Assembly: GCF_011947285.1 (NCBI RefSeq)
Contig: NZ_JAAOZT010000006.1
Span: forward strand, 530,722-594,721
Length of the DNA stretch: 64,000 bases
Direction: 5' to 3'
From: Glaciimonas immobilis
GTDB lineage: Bacteria > Pseudomonadota > Gammaproteobacteria > Burkholderiales > Burkholderiaceae_D
The notes beneath the pieces were generated by a model that was not told the origin of the DNA, did not search any database, and saw only the letters and a program-made list of their open reading frames with translations. The position numbers were made by a program, and so were the translations under genes. Positions 9,251-19,398 of this stretch are shown here, piece after piece (position 1 is the stretch's first letter; every line of letters begins with the position of its first letter).

Positions 9251-10048
9251 ATGAAAAAAAATTGCCTTGTAATACTCGCGCTACTGCTTAGTATCATCAG
9301 CGGCGCATCCGTGAGCGCTTTTGCTGCTGACGTTAAGCTGGGTGCCGGTGACGTTGTCAAAATATCCGTCTTTGATCATCCCGATCTGACACTCGAAACC
9401 CGCGTTAGCGAAGCGGGCAGCATTTCCTTTCCATTGATCGGTGAGGTTCTGGTTGGCGGCGTCTCCTCCTCACAGGTAGAAAAAAAAATCGCCACCTTGC
9501 TGGAGACCGGCAGCTTTATCCACAACGCCCAAGTCAATTTGATCGTCACTTTGATGCAAAGTCAGCAGGTATCGGTACTAGGGCAGATCAATCGTCCGGG
9601 CCGCTATCCGATAGACGGGCGCCGCAGCCTTACCGACATTCTGGCGCTGGCCGGTGGTGGCAATGCAGATGCAGCGGATACCGTTACCTTGCTACGCACA
9701 CGTGACGGCAAAACCACCAAAGAAATCATCGATCTGATCGAGATGGTCCGTTCCGCCAACATGCAAACCAACCAGGACCTGGCGGGCGGCGATATTATTT
9801 ACGTCGAGCGCGCACCGCGCTTCTATATTTATGGGGAAGTTCAGCGTCCAGGCACGTATCGCCTGGAGCGTGACATGACAGTATTGCAGGCGCTATCGGT
9901 CGGTGGTGGCCTGAACCAGCGCGGAACCGCACGCGGTGTGCGTTTGAAACGCCGTGATGAAAAAGGCGTGCTGCATGAAATTGTTGCGAAGCATGATGAT
10001 CTGGTCGGTCCTGACGACGTCGTGTATGTACAAGAAAGCTTGTTTTGA
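9251..10048 (+). CDS. epsE: EpsE polysaccharide export protein (Wza/OPX family)
   Basis: A 265-residue outer-membrane polysaccharide exporter. It has a signal peptide (about residues 1-24, CLVILALLLSIISGASVSAFA), then a Poly_export domain beginning VKLGAGDVVKISVFDHPDL, then two SLBB-type beta-grasp repeats (VSVLGQINRPGRYPIDG and FYIYGEVQRPGTYRLE). It should form the outer-membrane channel through which the EPS leaves, working with the EpsF chain-length regulator. The frame extends upstream to 9140, but that start lies inside the 13-bp repeat array. ATG 9251 gives a proper signal peptide. A 361-bp gene-free gap separates it from epsF. Confidence 0.9.
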   Translation: MKKNCLVILALLLSIISGASVSAFAADVKLGAGDVVKISVFDHPDLTLETRVSEAGSISFPLIGEVLVGGVSSSQVEKKIATLLETGSFIHNAQVNLIVTLMQSQQVSVLGQINRPGRYPIDGRRSLTDILALAGGGNADAADTVTLLRTRDGKTTKEIIDLIEMVRSANMQTNQDLAGGDIIYVERAPRFYIYGEVQRPGTYRLERDMTVLQALSVGGGLNQRGTARGVRLKRRDEKGVLHEIVAKHDDLVGPDDVVYVQESLF

Positions 10049-10150
10049 TTGTTTGCAAGGGCGGGCAATCTCTCATGCCAACTCTTAAAGCTACGCCGCG
10101 CACCGACACCCGCAACGTAAATAAATTGTAGGCATGGCTAATAGAAGAAA

Positions 10151-10186
10151 TATCAGGAAAGGTAGGTATTGGTAGGTTTACTGATA
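10151..10186 (+). promoter_or_regulatory. EPS-locus palindromic element, copy 2
   Basis: TATCAG (10151-10156) and CTGATA (10181-10186) flank a 24-bp spacer with two GTAG boxes 10 bp apart (10162 and 10172). It matches copies 1 and 3 in arm identity, spacer length and box position. It lies about 225 bp upstream of epsF in the gene-free stretch 10049-10409, suggesting a separate promoter for the epsF operon. Confidence 0.6.
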
Positions 10187-10409
10187 CTTATATTTCCTAT
10201 AATTAAATCCTTTCGTATATCAACATCACTGTCATGGGCGAGGCTTAATGCGGAGGTCCGCTATATGACACGCTACCGCATCTGACTGCCCATTTTGTTT
10301 CTGAAATTCTTATCGGCGATTGATACAAGTCACGCATTTTTCAAACATTTTGATGTTGCTTTAAGTCTTATATCCGCCTGAATGCACCTTTATGTTTCGA
10401 GAGTAAATA

Positions 10410-11816
10410 ATGAATTTCACCCAATTTTTGCTTATCCTGCGCGCCCGTTACAAAATCATTCTCATCACGTTGGCGGCCACCGTCGTCATTACGTTGTTAG
10501 TGAGTCTGATCATGCCCAATACTTATAAAGCTACCACTTCACTGGTTCTCAACTATAAGGGGATAGACCCTGTGACAGGAATTGCGCTGCCAGCGCTGCT
10601 GATGCCAGGATATATGGCGACACAAGTCGATATTATCAGCAGCCGCACTGTGGCTTTAAGAGTGGTCGACGATCTTAAGCTAATCGATAGTCCTGCCGTG
10701 CAGGCGCAATTTTTTGCAGCAACCAAGGGACAGGGCACTATTCGGGACTGGCTTGCAGAGGCACTACAGAAGAAGATGGAGGTTGCACCTTCGCGAGAAA
10801 GCAGTGTGATCGAAATCGGTTTCAAGGGATCTGACCCCCAATTTACGGCAACTATCGCCAATGCTTTTGCTGCAGCTTATTTGCAAATTAGTACCCAGCT
10901 CAAGGTCGAGCCCTCGCAAAAAGCATCCGGTTATATCACTGACCAAATCAAAGGGTTACGTCAGAAGCTGGAAATCACGCAAAACAGATTATCGGCTTAC
11001 CAGAAATTGCACGGTATTGTGAACGCAGATAATCGCATTGATGTTGAAGCGGCCCGCCTTGGCGATTTATCCAGTCAATTGGTGCAAGCGCAGGCACAGT
11101 CCATGGAAGCCAGTTCACGCCAACGTCAGACGCAAGGCAATGGCAATGTTTCTCCGGATGTATTGGCCAACCCGTTAATTCAGAACCTCAAATCCACCTT
11201 GTCGCTTGCAGAAGCTAAATTTGCCGATACCTCGCAACAACTGGGATCCAATCATCCGCAATATAAATCGGCCAAATCCGAAATTGAAAAGTTGCGCGTA
11301 AATCTAGACGAACAAATAAAACTGGCAAGCGGTGGTGTTGCTGGCAATGCCCGTATTTTCCAGCAACGTGAAGCGGAAATTCGTGCTGCCCTTGCGGCAC
11401 AAAAGAGTACGGTCATCGCTTTGAATGGCACGCGGGATGAATTCAAGGTCCTGACGGCCGAGATGGAAAGTGCGCAACGGGCCTACGAAGGCGCTGCGCT
11501 GCGCTATAACCAGACCAATATGGAAGGGCAATCTAACCAGTCCGACATTGCGGTACTTACTACTGCAATTGCCCCCATTTTGCCAGCAGGTCCTAAAGTC
11601 TTGCTCAATACCCTGGTTGCGGTCTTTTTAGGCACTCTGTTAGGACTGGCCTTTAGTTTGCTGGCCGAGCTAAGGAACCGGCGCATACGCTCTATAGACG
11701 ATCTGATGGAGATATTAAATGTGCCGGTACTCGGTGTGCTGCAGTGGAGTTCGCCCCAGCCACAGCGCATTAAATTTTATAAACGGGTATTGGGCCACAA
11801 CCCAAAACTCAATTGA
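10410..11816 (+). CDS. epsF: EpsF chain-length determinant protein (Wzz/PCP family)
   Basis: A 468-residue inner-membrane polysaccharide co-polymerase. It has an N-terminal transmembrane helix (about 17-37, [19 protein letters not shown]), a long periplasmic part with coiled-coil character (about 170-370, e.g. [20 protein letters not shown]), a second membrane helix near residues 395-420 and a short cytoplasmic tail. It sets polymer length together with the EpsG kinase-like protein encoded 3 bases downstream, and should contact EpsE. It heads the operon running through epsI and probably further; copy 2 of the palindromic element lies upstream. Confidence 0.9.
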   Translation: MNFTQFLLILRARYKIILITLAATVVITLLVSLIMPNTYKATTSLVLNYKGIDPVTGIALPALLMPGYMATQVDIISSRTVALRVVDDLKLIDSPAVQAQFFAATKGQGTIRDWLAEALQKKMEVAPSRESSVIEIGFKGSDPQFTATIANAFAAAYLQISTQLKVEPSQKASGYITDQIKGLRQKLEITQNRLSAYQKLHGIVNADNRIDVEAARLGDLSSQLVQAQAQSMEASSRQRQTQGNGNVSPDVLANPLIQNLKSTLSLAEAKFADTSQQLGSNHPQYKSAKSEIEKLRVNLDEQIKLASGGVAGNARIFQQREAEIRAALAAQKSTVIALNGTRDEFKVLTAEMESAQRAYEGAALRYNQTNMEGQSNQSDIAVLTTAIAPILPAGPKVLLNTLVAVFLGTLLGLAFSLLAELRNRRIRSIDDLMEILNVPVLGVLQWSSPQPQRIKFYKRVLGHNPKLN

Positions 11817-11819
11817 ATC

Positions 11820-12707
11820 ATGGATCGCCAGATGAACCAACCTATCGCGAGTGATTTAGTCTCACCGTTCAATCCAGTACGTGAATCGAGCATAGGCCAC
11901 CTTTTGCTCGACATTGGAAAGATTACCTTTGCGGATGTAGAGGAGATCGTGCGCAAGCAAAAAGAAACGGGTATGCGCTTCGGTGAAGCGGCGCAAAGTC
12001 TGGGTCTCATTACCGAGGCTGACATTCAGCTGGTCCTGGCGCGACAATTTGATTATTCCTATCTACAACCTGGCTTGGCAAACTTCGCGCCTGAACTGGT
12101 CACTATTTACCAGCCATTTAGTGAACAAGCTGAAATACTGCGCACTATCCGGAGTCAGCTAATGCTGCGCTGGTTCACCGGCGCCCGCAAAACTCTGGCT
12201 ATCGTCAGTGTCAATTCGGGTGACGGTTCAAGCTTGTTTGCAGCCAACCTCGCGGTCGTTTTTTCTCAACTAGGCGAGCAAACGTTACTGGTGGATGCCA
12301 ACTTGCGCACGCCGCGCCAGCATAAAATATTCAACCTTTCAGGCAAGCAAGGTCTGTCGGATATTCTGGGCGGACGGGCAGATCTGGACGCGATTGCCGA
12401 AGTGGATTACTTTGATAAATTATCCGTACTGCAGGCTGGCACATTGCCACCCAATCCACAGGAGCTGATTAGTCGCAGAACGTTTGATGCTTTCAATACC
12501 AGTGTAAGCAAATTATTTGATATCGTCATTTACGATGTTCCAACCTTCTCGGTAGGTGCGGATGCCTTAGGGATAGCTGCCAAGGCTGGTGGCGTCCTGC
12601 TGTTAGCGTGTAAAGATCGGACCAGGTATGCCGATATCAAGGCAGCCGCGGATCAGTTTAGCCGTATTGGTGTCGAGGTGGTTGGCTCGGTGATGGTCGA
12701 TTTCTAA
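11820..12707 (+). CDS. epsG: EpsG chain-length tyrosine-kinase-like protein (BY-kinase family)
   Basis: A 295-residue cytoplasmic partner of EpsF. The N-terminal 80 residues resemble the GspE/MshE N-terminal domain (IGHLLLDIGKITFADVEEIV), a usual feature of EpsG. The rest is a CpsD/CapB-type P-loop domain with Walker A' (LLVDANLRTPRQH) and Walker B (IVIYDVP). Oddly, the Walker A loop reads SVNSGDGSS instead of G-x-G-K-(S/T), so the catalytic lysine is absent, and no tyrosine cluster is visible at the C-terminus (VVGSVMVDF). It may therefore act as a structural or nucleotide-sensing partner rather than a kinase. The stop codon overlaps the next start by one base. Confidence 0.85.
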   Translation: MDRQMNQPIASDLVSPFNPVRESSIGHLLLDIGKITFADVEEIVRKQKETGMRFGEAAQSLGLITEADIQLVLARQFDYSYLQPGLANFAPELVTIYQPFSEQAEILRTIRSQLMLRWFTGARKTLAIVSVNSGDGSSLFAANLAVVFSQLGEQTLLVDANLRTPRQHKIFNLSGKQGLSDILGGRADLDAIAEVDYFDKLSVLQAGTLPPNPQELISRRTFDAFNTSVSKLFDIVIYDVPTFSVGADALGIAAKAGGVLLLACKDRTRYADIKAAADQFSRIGVEVVGSVMVDF

Positions 12708-13621
12708 TGTCACAAGCGCAGACTTTTAAAGGTGTGACGACCTGCTCGCCATGGAAAGAAATGCTGTTGGCGTGGTGGCCCCTGATAGTGGGTTTGCTGG
12801 TGCTGTACGTCCCAACTTTTTTTGGTCTTGCAACCGGCATATGGAGTACTGAAGGTTATGCGCATGGCCCCATCATTCTCAGTCTGTCACTGTGGATGAT
12901 TGTCCGAAACTGGCCCGCCATGTTGAAGGCCAGCAAAGGGAAATCGGGCGCAGTGGCCGGTTGGCCAATCAGCATATTGGGTTTGCTGCTCTACTGCGTT
13001 GGACGCTCTCAAGGTATTTTGATGTTTGAGATAGCTTCTTTTATTGTGCTATTAGTAGGTATTGTGTTGATCATATGGGGAGCAAGTGCGATAAAAGTTC
13101 AATGGTTTCCATTTTTTTTTATGCTATTCATGATTCCACTATTTGGAGGAATTGTTGCGACACTGACTTTGCCCATGAAGATAGCTGTTTCGTACGTGAC
13201 GGAAAATATTTTGTTTTATGCGGGATATCCGATTGGACGCAGCGGGGTGATTTTGCAAATCGGACAATACCAATTAATGGTGGCGGACGCGTGCGCTGGC
13301 TTGCAAACCTTGCTAAGCCTTGAAGCGCTTGGATTGTTTTATCTGAACATCACACGGCACACTTCGGTTTTCCGAAATGTAACGCTGGGCCTTCTGATAA
13401 TACCTATTTCGTTTACTGCCAATGTCGTTCGCGTTATGACGTTGACCTTAATAACCTACCATTTTGGTGATGCGATCGGGCAAGGGTTCTTGCATGGATT
13501 TGCGGGAATTCTGTTGTTTCTCAGCGCTTTAGCGCTAATTGTCGGTGTGGATACATTGCTGCAATTTATGGTGAAAGTGCATACCTCGAAACATGTCGCG
13601 CTCGAAAGGCTCCAATCATGA
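12707..13621 (+). CDS. xrtB: Exosortase B (XrtB/EpsH), integral-membrane sorting transpeptidase
   Basis: A 304-residue protein with about eight predicted membrane helices. The exosortase catalytic residues are present: Cys196 in DACAGLQTLLSLEALG, Arg242 in FTANVVRVMTLTL and His263 in FLHGFAGILLF. It is expected to recognise the PEP motif of C-terminal anchors, cleave and relocate the proteins. Three PEP-CTERM proteins are encoded in this window (5885, 38609, 61024). Assignment to subtype B follows from the surrounding EpsD/E/F/G/I/L set. It overlaps epsG by one base and epsI by four (ATGA). Confidence 0.92.
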   Translation: MSQAQTFKGVTTCSPWKEMLLAWWPLIVGLLVLYVPTFFGLATGIWSTEGYAHGPIILSLSLWMIVRNWPAMLKASKGKSGAVAGWPISILGLLLYCVGRSQGILMFEIASFIVLLVGIVLIIWGASAIKVQWFPFFFMLFMIPLFGGIVATLTLPMKIAVSYVTENILFYAGYPIGRSGVILQIGQYQLMVADACAGLQTLLSLEALGLFYLNITRHTSVFRNVTLGLLIIPISFTANVVRVMTLTLITYHFGDAIGQGFLHGFAGILLFLSALALIVGVDTLLQFMVKVHTSKHVALERLQS

Positions 13622-14298
13622 GCCGGCCATTCTTCATTTGTCTAATATTAGGTTGCCTGATGATCGTATCTGCAGGTGCTACGCGGATCATGACACCGAC
13701 CCACTTCCTGTCAAAAAATCGTCCCGCTTTCGATCTTGAGAATATCGTCCCAGTTAAATTTGGACGATGGGTAGAGGAAAAGAATGCAGTGACGGCGGTC
13801 GTAGACCCGGAGGCTGTGGAACTTATGAATAAGCTCTACGCGCAAACGCTGTCGCGGACTTACGTCAATGATAAAGGTGAGAGGGTCATGCTATCGATCG
13901 CATATGGAGTCGATCAGCGAAACGGCCTGGAATTGCACCGTCCTGAAGTGTGCTATCCGTCACAGGGTTTTCAGATTAACTCAAATCGCCTAAGTGTTTT
14001 GGCCACACCGAAAGGTGAAATTGTCGTTACCCGTCTGGAAACGAGCCGGATAGGCCGATCTGAACCAGTTACTTATTGGACTACGATTGGTGATAAGGTT
14101 ACTACCGGCGGGATCGATAAAAAAATGCTTGAACTCCGATTCGGACTCAAGGGTGTCATTCCCGACGGACTTCTTTTTAGAGTCTCTTCTGTAGATAAAG
14201 ATACTACTCGGGCATTTTCGACTCAAGATTTATTTGTCAATTCTCTTTTCATTGAACTGTCATCACAAAATACGAAACGGTTAATGGGGTTGGGTTAG
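13618..14298 (+). CDS. epsI: EpsI-family exosortase-associated protein
   Basis: A 226-residue protein with one N-terminal membrane segment or uncleaved signal ([20 protein letters not shown]) and an EpsI domain with the family motif region [22 protein letters not shown]. EpsI proteins accompany exosortases, sometimes fused to them; their biochemical role is unproven. The ATG overlaps the xrtB stop (ATGA), indicating translational coupling. Confidence 0.88.
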   Translation: MSRPFFICLILGCLMIVSAGATRIMTPTHFLSKNRPAFDLENIVPVKFGRWVEEKNAVTAVVDPEAVELMNKLYAQTLSRTYVNDKGERVMLSIAYGVDQRNGLELHRPEVCYPSQGFQINSNRLSVLATPKGEIVVTRLETSRIGRSEPVTYWTTIGDKVTTGGIDKKMLELRFGLKGVIPDGLLFRVSSVDKDTTRAFSTQDLFVNSLFIELSSQNTKRLMGLG

Positions 14299-14383
14299 TT
14301 CAACTTTTTTTATTGACGCACCTGATGTCGATAAACTTAGTACTCTATTTCTATCCGTATTATTTAAAATCCACATATCGCAT

Positions 14384-15469
14384 ATGACTAAAATTGCATT
14401 AATTACTGGCGTCACCGGCCAAGATGGTGCCTATTTGGCAGAGTTCCTTTTAAAAAAAGGTTACATAGTCCATGGCATCAAGCGGCGATCCTCTCTTTTC
14501 AATACCGATCGTATTGATAATTTGTACCAGGATCCGCATGTATCGAACCGTAATTTTATTTTACATTACGGTGACCTGACTGATTCGACCAATTTGTTAC
14601 GCATCGTCCAGCAAGTACAGCCCGACGAAATTTATAACCTCGCCGCGATGAGTCACGTTGCCGTCAGTTTTGATACGCCGGAATATACGGCGAATGCGGA
14701 CGGTATTGGAACGCTACGGATTCTGGAAGCGATTCGAATTCTTGGCCTTGAAAAGAAAACACGCTTTTATCAGGCTTCAACTTCTGAGCTGTATGGACTG
14801 GTTCAGGAAACGCCACAAAAAGAAACCACGCCTTTTTATCCGCGCAGTCCGTATGCCGTCGCCAAGCTCTACGCTTACTGGATCACGGTCAACTACCGCG
14901 AAGCTTATGGAATGTATGCTTGCAATGGCATCCTATTCAATCATGAAAGTCCATTGCGTGGAGAGACTTTCGTTACCCGCAAGATTACCCGTGCACTTGC
15001 CCGCATACAGCTGGGTCTACAAGATTGTCTCTATCTCGGCAATATGGATTCTTTACGTGACTGGGGACATGCAAAAGACTATGTCGAAATGCAGTGGTTA
15101 ATGCTGCAGCAAGAACAGGCGGAAGACTTTGTAATTGCTACAGGCGTGCAATACAGCGTACGCGATTTTGTTGATGCCGCAGCGCATGAACTTGGTATGC
15201 GAATCCAATGGAAAGGTCAAGGTATCGATGAGGTCGGCATCGATCAAAATGGCAAAACCATAGTCAAAGTGGATCCACGTTATTTCCGTCCAACAGAGGT
15301 AGAAACGCTGCTCGGAGATCCAACTAAGGCGAAAGAGAAACTGGGATGGACGCCGAAAACCACTTTCCAGGAATTAGTTTCCGAAATGGTTCGTGAAGAC
15401 ATGAAGAGTGCAGAGCGCGACGAATTGGTTAAGAAGCACGGATTTGATACCTTTGATTATCATGAGTAA
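14384..15469 (+). CDS. gmd: GDP-mannose 4,6-dehydratase
   Basis: Converts GDP-D-mannose to GDP-4-keto-6-deoxy-D-mannose, the first step to GDP-L-fucose. It is an extended SDR enzyme of 361 residues, near full family length. The NADP-binding loop is [15 protein letters not shown], the active-site Tyr/Lys pair is in [12 protein letters not shown], and the family motif [16 protein letters not shown] is intact. It is followed directly by fcl, and manC at 30707 supplies GDP-mannose, so the polymer should contain fucose or a related 6-deoxyhexose. It lies 85 bp behind epsI. Confidence 0.95.
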   Translation: MTKIALITGVTGQDGAYLAEFLLKKGYIVHGIKRRSSLFNTDRIDNLYQDPHVSNRNFILHYGDLTDSTNLLRIVQQVQPDEIYNLAAMSHVAVSFDTPEYTANADGIGTLRILEAIRILGLEKKTRFYQASTSELYGLVQETPQKETTPFYPRSPYAVAKLYAYWITVNYREAYGMYACNGILFNHESPLRGETFVTRKITRALARIQLGLQDCLYLGNMDSLRDWGHAKDYVEMQWLMLQQEQAEDFVIATGVQYSVRDFVDAAAHELGMRIQWKGQGIDEVGIDQNGKTIVKVDPRYFRPTEVETLLGDPTKAKEKLGWTPKTTFQELVSEMVREDMKSAERDELVKKHGFDTFDYHE

Positions 15470-16472
15470 TGGGGCTATGGAAAATAACGCCAAAATTTAT
15501 GTAGCGGGCCATCGCGGTATGGTGGGCTCGGCCATACTGCGCAACCTTAAAAATAAAGGCTTTGGAAATACCCATACGCGCACCCATGCCGAACTGGATC
15601 TTTCCGATCAGGCCGCTACAGAGGCTTTTTTTTCCGACGAAAAGCCAGAGTACGTTTTCCTAGCTGCAGCGAAGGTCGGGGGCATCCTCGCCAACCAGAG
15701 TTTTCCGGCCACGTTTATCCGCGATAATCTGGCGATACAAACCAATGTTATCCATGCGGCATACAAAAATAGCGTCAAGCGTCTGATATTTCTTGGATCC
15801 AGCTGTATCTATCCTAAGTTGGCGCCGCAACCGATGAAGGAAGAATATTTATTAACCGGATCGCTAGAGGCGACAAACCGGCCTTATGCTTTGGCCAAAA
15901 TAGCTGGCATTGAAATGTGTTGGAGTTATAACCGCCAATTCGGGACTAAATATCTGGCGGTAATGCCCACCAATTTGTATGGCCCCGGTGACAATTACGA
16001 CCTCTCTAACAGTCACGTTATACCTGCACTCATCAAAAAGTTTCATGAGGCAAAACTAGCGAATGCGAGCGAAGTCGTAGTCTGGGGTACAGGCACACCG
16101 AGAAGAGAGTTCCTGTATAGCGAGGATATGGCAGATGCCTGCGTTTTTTTGATGAATCAGGACGAGGAAACCTACACTAATTCGCTTGGAAGTGCTGACA
16201 TCGAGAGCAGTCTTTTCGCGCCCCCGTTGATCAATATCGGTGTTGGTCATGATGTGACGATCACTGAAGTCGCACAAATTATTGGGCAGGTTGTTGGCTA
16301 TCAAGGCGATATAACTTTTGACGTATCTAAGCCGGATGGCACCCCCAGAAAGCTGATGTGTGTTTCCAAACTCACTAGGATGGGTTGGACCGCAACAACT
16401 ACATTGTTGGATGGGTTAGCAATGGCTTACCAGGATTTTAAGATAGCTGGTCACATTGGCGGCAAAGAGTAA
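15462..16472 (+). CDS. fcl: GDP-L-fucose synthase
   Basis: Epimerase/reductase that completes GDP-L-fucose synthesis from the Gmd product. Motifs: NADP loop [16 protein letters not shown], substrate region [18 protein letters not shown] and the Tyr/Lys pair in [11 protein letters not shown]. The length (336 residues) is slightly above the usual about 320, owing to the N-terminus and a small internal insertion around [10 protein letters not shown]. The frame extends upstream into gmd, but ATG 15462 (overlapping the gmd stop by 8 bases) or ATG 15477 are the realistic starts. Confidence 0.94.
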   Translation: MSNGAMENNAKIYVAGHRGMVGSAILRNLKNKGFGNTHTRTHAELDLSDQAATEAFFSDEKPEYVFLAAAKVGGILANQSFPATFIRDNLAIQTNVIHAAYKNSVKRLIFLGSSCIYPKLAPQPMKEEYLLTGSLEATNRPYALAKIAGIEMCWSYNRQFGTKYLAVMPTNLYGPGDNYDLSNSHVIPALIKKFHEAKLANASEVVVWGTGTPRREFLYSEDMADACVFLMNQDEETYTNSLGSADIESSLFAPPLINIGVGHDVTITEVAQIIGQVVGYQGDITFDVSKPDGTPRKLMCVSKLTRMGWTATTTLLDGLAMAYQDFKIAGHIGGKE

Positions 16473-16478
16473 TTTTCC

Positions 16479-17888
16479 ATGAACGCGACTTTATCCTATT
16501 TACTATCTGCCGCTCCATTTTTCTTAGCGCTATTTGTTGCCTTAGCGGGCGCTACTTTGGTCGTCACCGGTGCAACAAAACCATGGTGGGGCGTTGCTGC
16601 CTATCTCGCTCTGCTTTTTTATTTTCCAAATGCATCTTGGGGTATCGTTGATCAGATAGATAATTCGAGTTTTTACAATAGGGGCACGGGTATATTTTTT
16701 TTCTCGGCTATTAATATTTTTTTGTTCGGCCTGGTAGTTCAGACTTTTGTAGGACGCACCTGGACTAATACGCCTCCAATTACACACAATTTGAAAATTC
16801 CCGCTTTGCTTTTTGGGCTGATATTACTGGGAAATATCTTGATCGGCAGTATGTACGATCAGGTTCATTGGTACGATATTGTTGCGTACAGCGGTTTGAT
16901 GAATGTCGCCAATTTCATGTTTGCCTTTTACGTTTTTACCTCTTGCGTAAAAGAGGCTGAAGACCTTAAAAAGCTTATTAACGTTTTGCTTTTTTGTGCT
17001 GTAACGCGCGGAATTTGGGGCCTTGTTCGTTTTGTTGCATTGGGTGGGGATCCAGCAAACTTCTATTCCAATTTTCAGCATATTGATGTCAAGTTAACGT
17101 TCTTCGATATCAACGATACCTTGATTGCCATGCTCGCTCTTTTCATTATTGCTTGGCGTCTCTCTATCGATCAAATATCTAAAACACCTATTCGCATCGC
17201 GTATTACGCTATTGTCGGGCTTGAGCTATTCATTATCGTATTTTCCTGCCGTCGTACGGCATGGGGAGGGCTGGCGCTTGCGGCATTGCTGTTCTCTTTT
17301 TGTCAGAAAAAAAACGTGCGCTATCGTTTAATCGCTGGTTACTTGTTAGGCGGATTACCGCTGCTGGTATATAAAATGTTGCAGCGTTCTGTACAAAGTG
17401 TTCATCAGGGTTCCCTTATAGAGCGACTGTTTCCTGATGTCGCATCTGGAGGTGGCTTAAACTTTACGACAGGTCGTTTTTCAGAACTCTTTGCCGCTTT
17501 TTTAACCTGGAAAGAAAGTCCTTGGCTAGGATTGGGCGCTTGGGGCAGATACAGCGGTTTTCGATTTTCAGAATTAGCTTGGCATCACGGTAATTTCGGA
17601 TGGATGCATAGTGGCGTGATGCATCTTGCGCTTAAAAGCGGCCTACTCGGTGTCGCGATTTCACTTGCAGCTTTTGTTGGTGTTATACGTTTTTCGTTAA
17701 AAGTAAAAGGTGGCATGGCATCTTTTGAACTTTGTCTACTGATGGGGGGGCTGGCCGGAATATTGTTTATGCTACCAAATTGGTTAATCGGAACGCCGGT
17801 TATTGAATTTAGAACGATGCAGTTGATGGCATTTACGTTTGCGCTTCCCTATATGGCCTACACAATCTCACAAAAAATAAAGGGATAG
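16479..17888 (+). CDS. Wzy-like polysaccharide polymerase (O-antigen ligase/polymerase family)
   Basis: A 469-residue, strongly hydrophobic protein with about 11-12 membrane helices and a larger loop near residues 300-370, the typical O-antigen polymerase/ligase layout. The charged loop segment GRFSELFAAFLTWKESPWLGLGAWGR resembles the Wzy_C-type region. In this setting it most likely polymerises the lipid-linked EPS repeat units in the periplasm. It is followed after one base by the flippase gene. Confidence 0.75.
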   Translation: MNATLSYLLSAAPFFLALFVALAGATLVVTGATKPWWGVAAYLALLFYFPNASWGIVDQIDNSSFYNRGTGIFFFSAINIFLFGLVVQTFVGRTWTNTPPITHNLKIPALLFGLILLGNILIGSMYDQVHWYDIVAYSGLMNVANFMFAFYVFTSCVKEAEDLKKLINVLLFCAVTRGIWGLVRFVALGGDPANFYSNFQHIDVKLTFFDINDTLIAMLALFIIAWRLSIDQISKTPIRIAYYAIVGLELFIIVFSCRRTAWGGLALAALLFSFCQKKNVRYRLIAGYLLGGLPLLVYKMLQRSVQSVHQGSLIERLFPDVASGGGLNFTTGRFSELFAAFLTWKESPWLGLGAWGRYSGFRFSELAWHHGNFGWMHSGVMHLALKSGLLGVAISLAAFVGVIRFSLKVKGGMASFELCLLMGGLAGILFMLPNWLIGTPVIEFRTMQLMAFTFALPYMAYTISQKIKG

Positions 17889-17889
17889 C

Positions 17890-19398
17890 ATGACGTTAAT
17901 ACGCAATGCTGGATTCAATTTTTTGGGAGCAGCTGCTCCTGCTGTACTTGCTGTTGCGACCATTCCTTATATTATTTCGGTTCTAGGCACCGGAGACTAT
18001 GGACTGTTGATACTGATCACATCCATCGTGGGTTATTTTGCGTTACTGGATATAAATATTACAGCAGGGTCTACCAAGTATGTGGCGCAATACCATGCCT
18101 CCGGCGATACCCACCGTCTAAATGAAACAATCTGTTTTGGCCTCCTTATCTATGTAGGTATCGGTGTTGTCGGAATGATGGGCCTGTTTTTTTCTGCACG
18201 ATTTTTAGTGGCGCATGTATTTACAGTATCGGCTAACAAACAGGCTGAGGCCATATTAGCGCTTCAAATTGCTGCGTTCGGCTTTGCTACCGGACAAGTG
18301 CAAGCTTATGTGCAGAGCCTACCCGGTGCTTTGATGCGGTTTGATATATCTGGACGAATCGAAGCTGTGTTTGGCACCATGGTGCCGCTCGCTACAGTCG
18401 CCTTGCTTTATTTTGGATTTGATTTGGTGGACCTGGTGCTTCTTCGCGTGGCTATGAGCATATTGCAGACCGTCGTCGTATGGCGAAAGCTGATCCAGAT
18501 TATGCCGTTTATTAACTGGGCAGTGCCCAGTATTGAAATTCGCAATACTTTGCTATCGTTTAGTGCCTATTCTTTTCTTAGTAAATTGGCAGCGCTGACT
18601 TATAACACTGCCGACAAACTCATTATAGGAGCTAGTGCTGGTGTCACAGCATTAACATTTTATGTCGTACCTGCTACGTTGGCCAATCGCGTGATGTCGC
18701 TGGTGTTCCGATTTTCAGGGGTAATGTTTCCCCATGCAAGTGCGCTGGCCGAACAAGGGCGTCTGGTTGAATTGAAGCGCGATTACTTACTGGCATCCCG
18801 ATATATGTTCTTTATTAACGGCGGAATCGCGTTAATGCTGGCCACGCTTGCCCATCCCATCCTGTCGTTATGGATGAGTACGGAGTTCGCCCGTGTCGGC
18901 ACTACAGTCATGGTCATGATCGCCTTTACACAATGGATTGATTCTTTGACTAATTTGCCGACACTTATTAATGATGGCATCGGGCATCCAAAGATTAGTG
19001 GAATATTTGCCTTGGCGCGTGCCGTACTTGGATTGGGTCTGATTTTTTTAGGCGTATGGCGATATGGAATAGTAGGTGCAGCCGGTGCTCATTTGCTAGC
19101 GTCGGCCGTGATGTCCTTATCATTTGTGATTTACGTTCATGGTCGTACGGTACCCGTATCGCTTAACAGTTTGTTTTATGAAGCATATTTGGTGCCGCTA
19201 ATTGTGCTGGTACCTGTAGGGATCGTTGGGGTTTTATTGACGTCCTTTGCAAGCCGTGGATGGTTGAATCTTCTGGCCTGTGGAACTCTGATGGGATTAT
19301 TAATATTAGTGGGTGGCATTTGTAAAGTTTGCCTTCCACAGCACCGTAATATCGTTTTTTCCCGGCTCGCACTATTTTGCAAATCGAACCAGATATGA
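17890..19398 (+). CDS. Wzx-type polysaccharide repeat-unit flippase (MOP superfamily)
   Basis: A 502-residue membrane protein with about 14 predicted helices and the MOP-superfamily start NAGFNFLGAAAPAVLAVATIPYII. It should flip undecaprenyl-diphosphate-linked repeat units across the inner membrane for the polymerase encoded just before it. The stop overlaps the ATG of the next glycosyltransferase (ATGA). Confidence 0.85.
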   Translation: MTLIRNAGFNFLGAAAPAVLAVATIPYIISVLGTGDYGLLILITSIVGYFALLDINITAGSTKYVAQYHASGDTHRLNETICFGLLIYVGIGVVGMMGLFFSARFLVAHVFTVSANKQAEAILALQIAAFGFATGQVQAYVQSLPGALMRFDISGRIEAVFGTMVPLATVALLYFGFDLVDLVLLRVAMSILQTVVVWRKLIQIMPFINWAVPSIEIRNTLLSFSAYSFLSKLAALTYNTADKLIIGASAGVTALTFYVVPATLANRVMSLVFRFSGVMFPHASALAEQGRLVELKRDYLLASRYMFFINGGIALMLATLAHPILSLWMSTEFARVGTTVMVMIAFTQWIDSLTNLPTLINDGIGHPKISGIFALARAVLGLGLIFLGVWRYGIVGAAGAHLLASAVMSLSFVIYVHGRTVPVSLNSLFYEAYLVPLIVLVPVGIVGVLLTSFASRGWLNLLACGTLMGLLILVGGICKVCLPQHRNIVFSRLALFCKSNQI

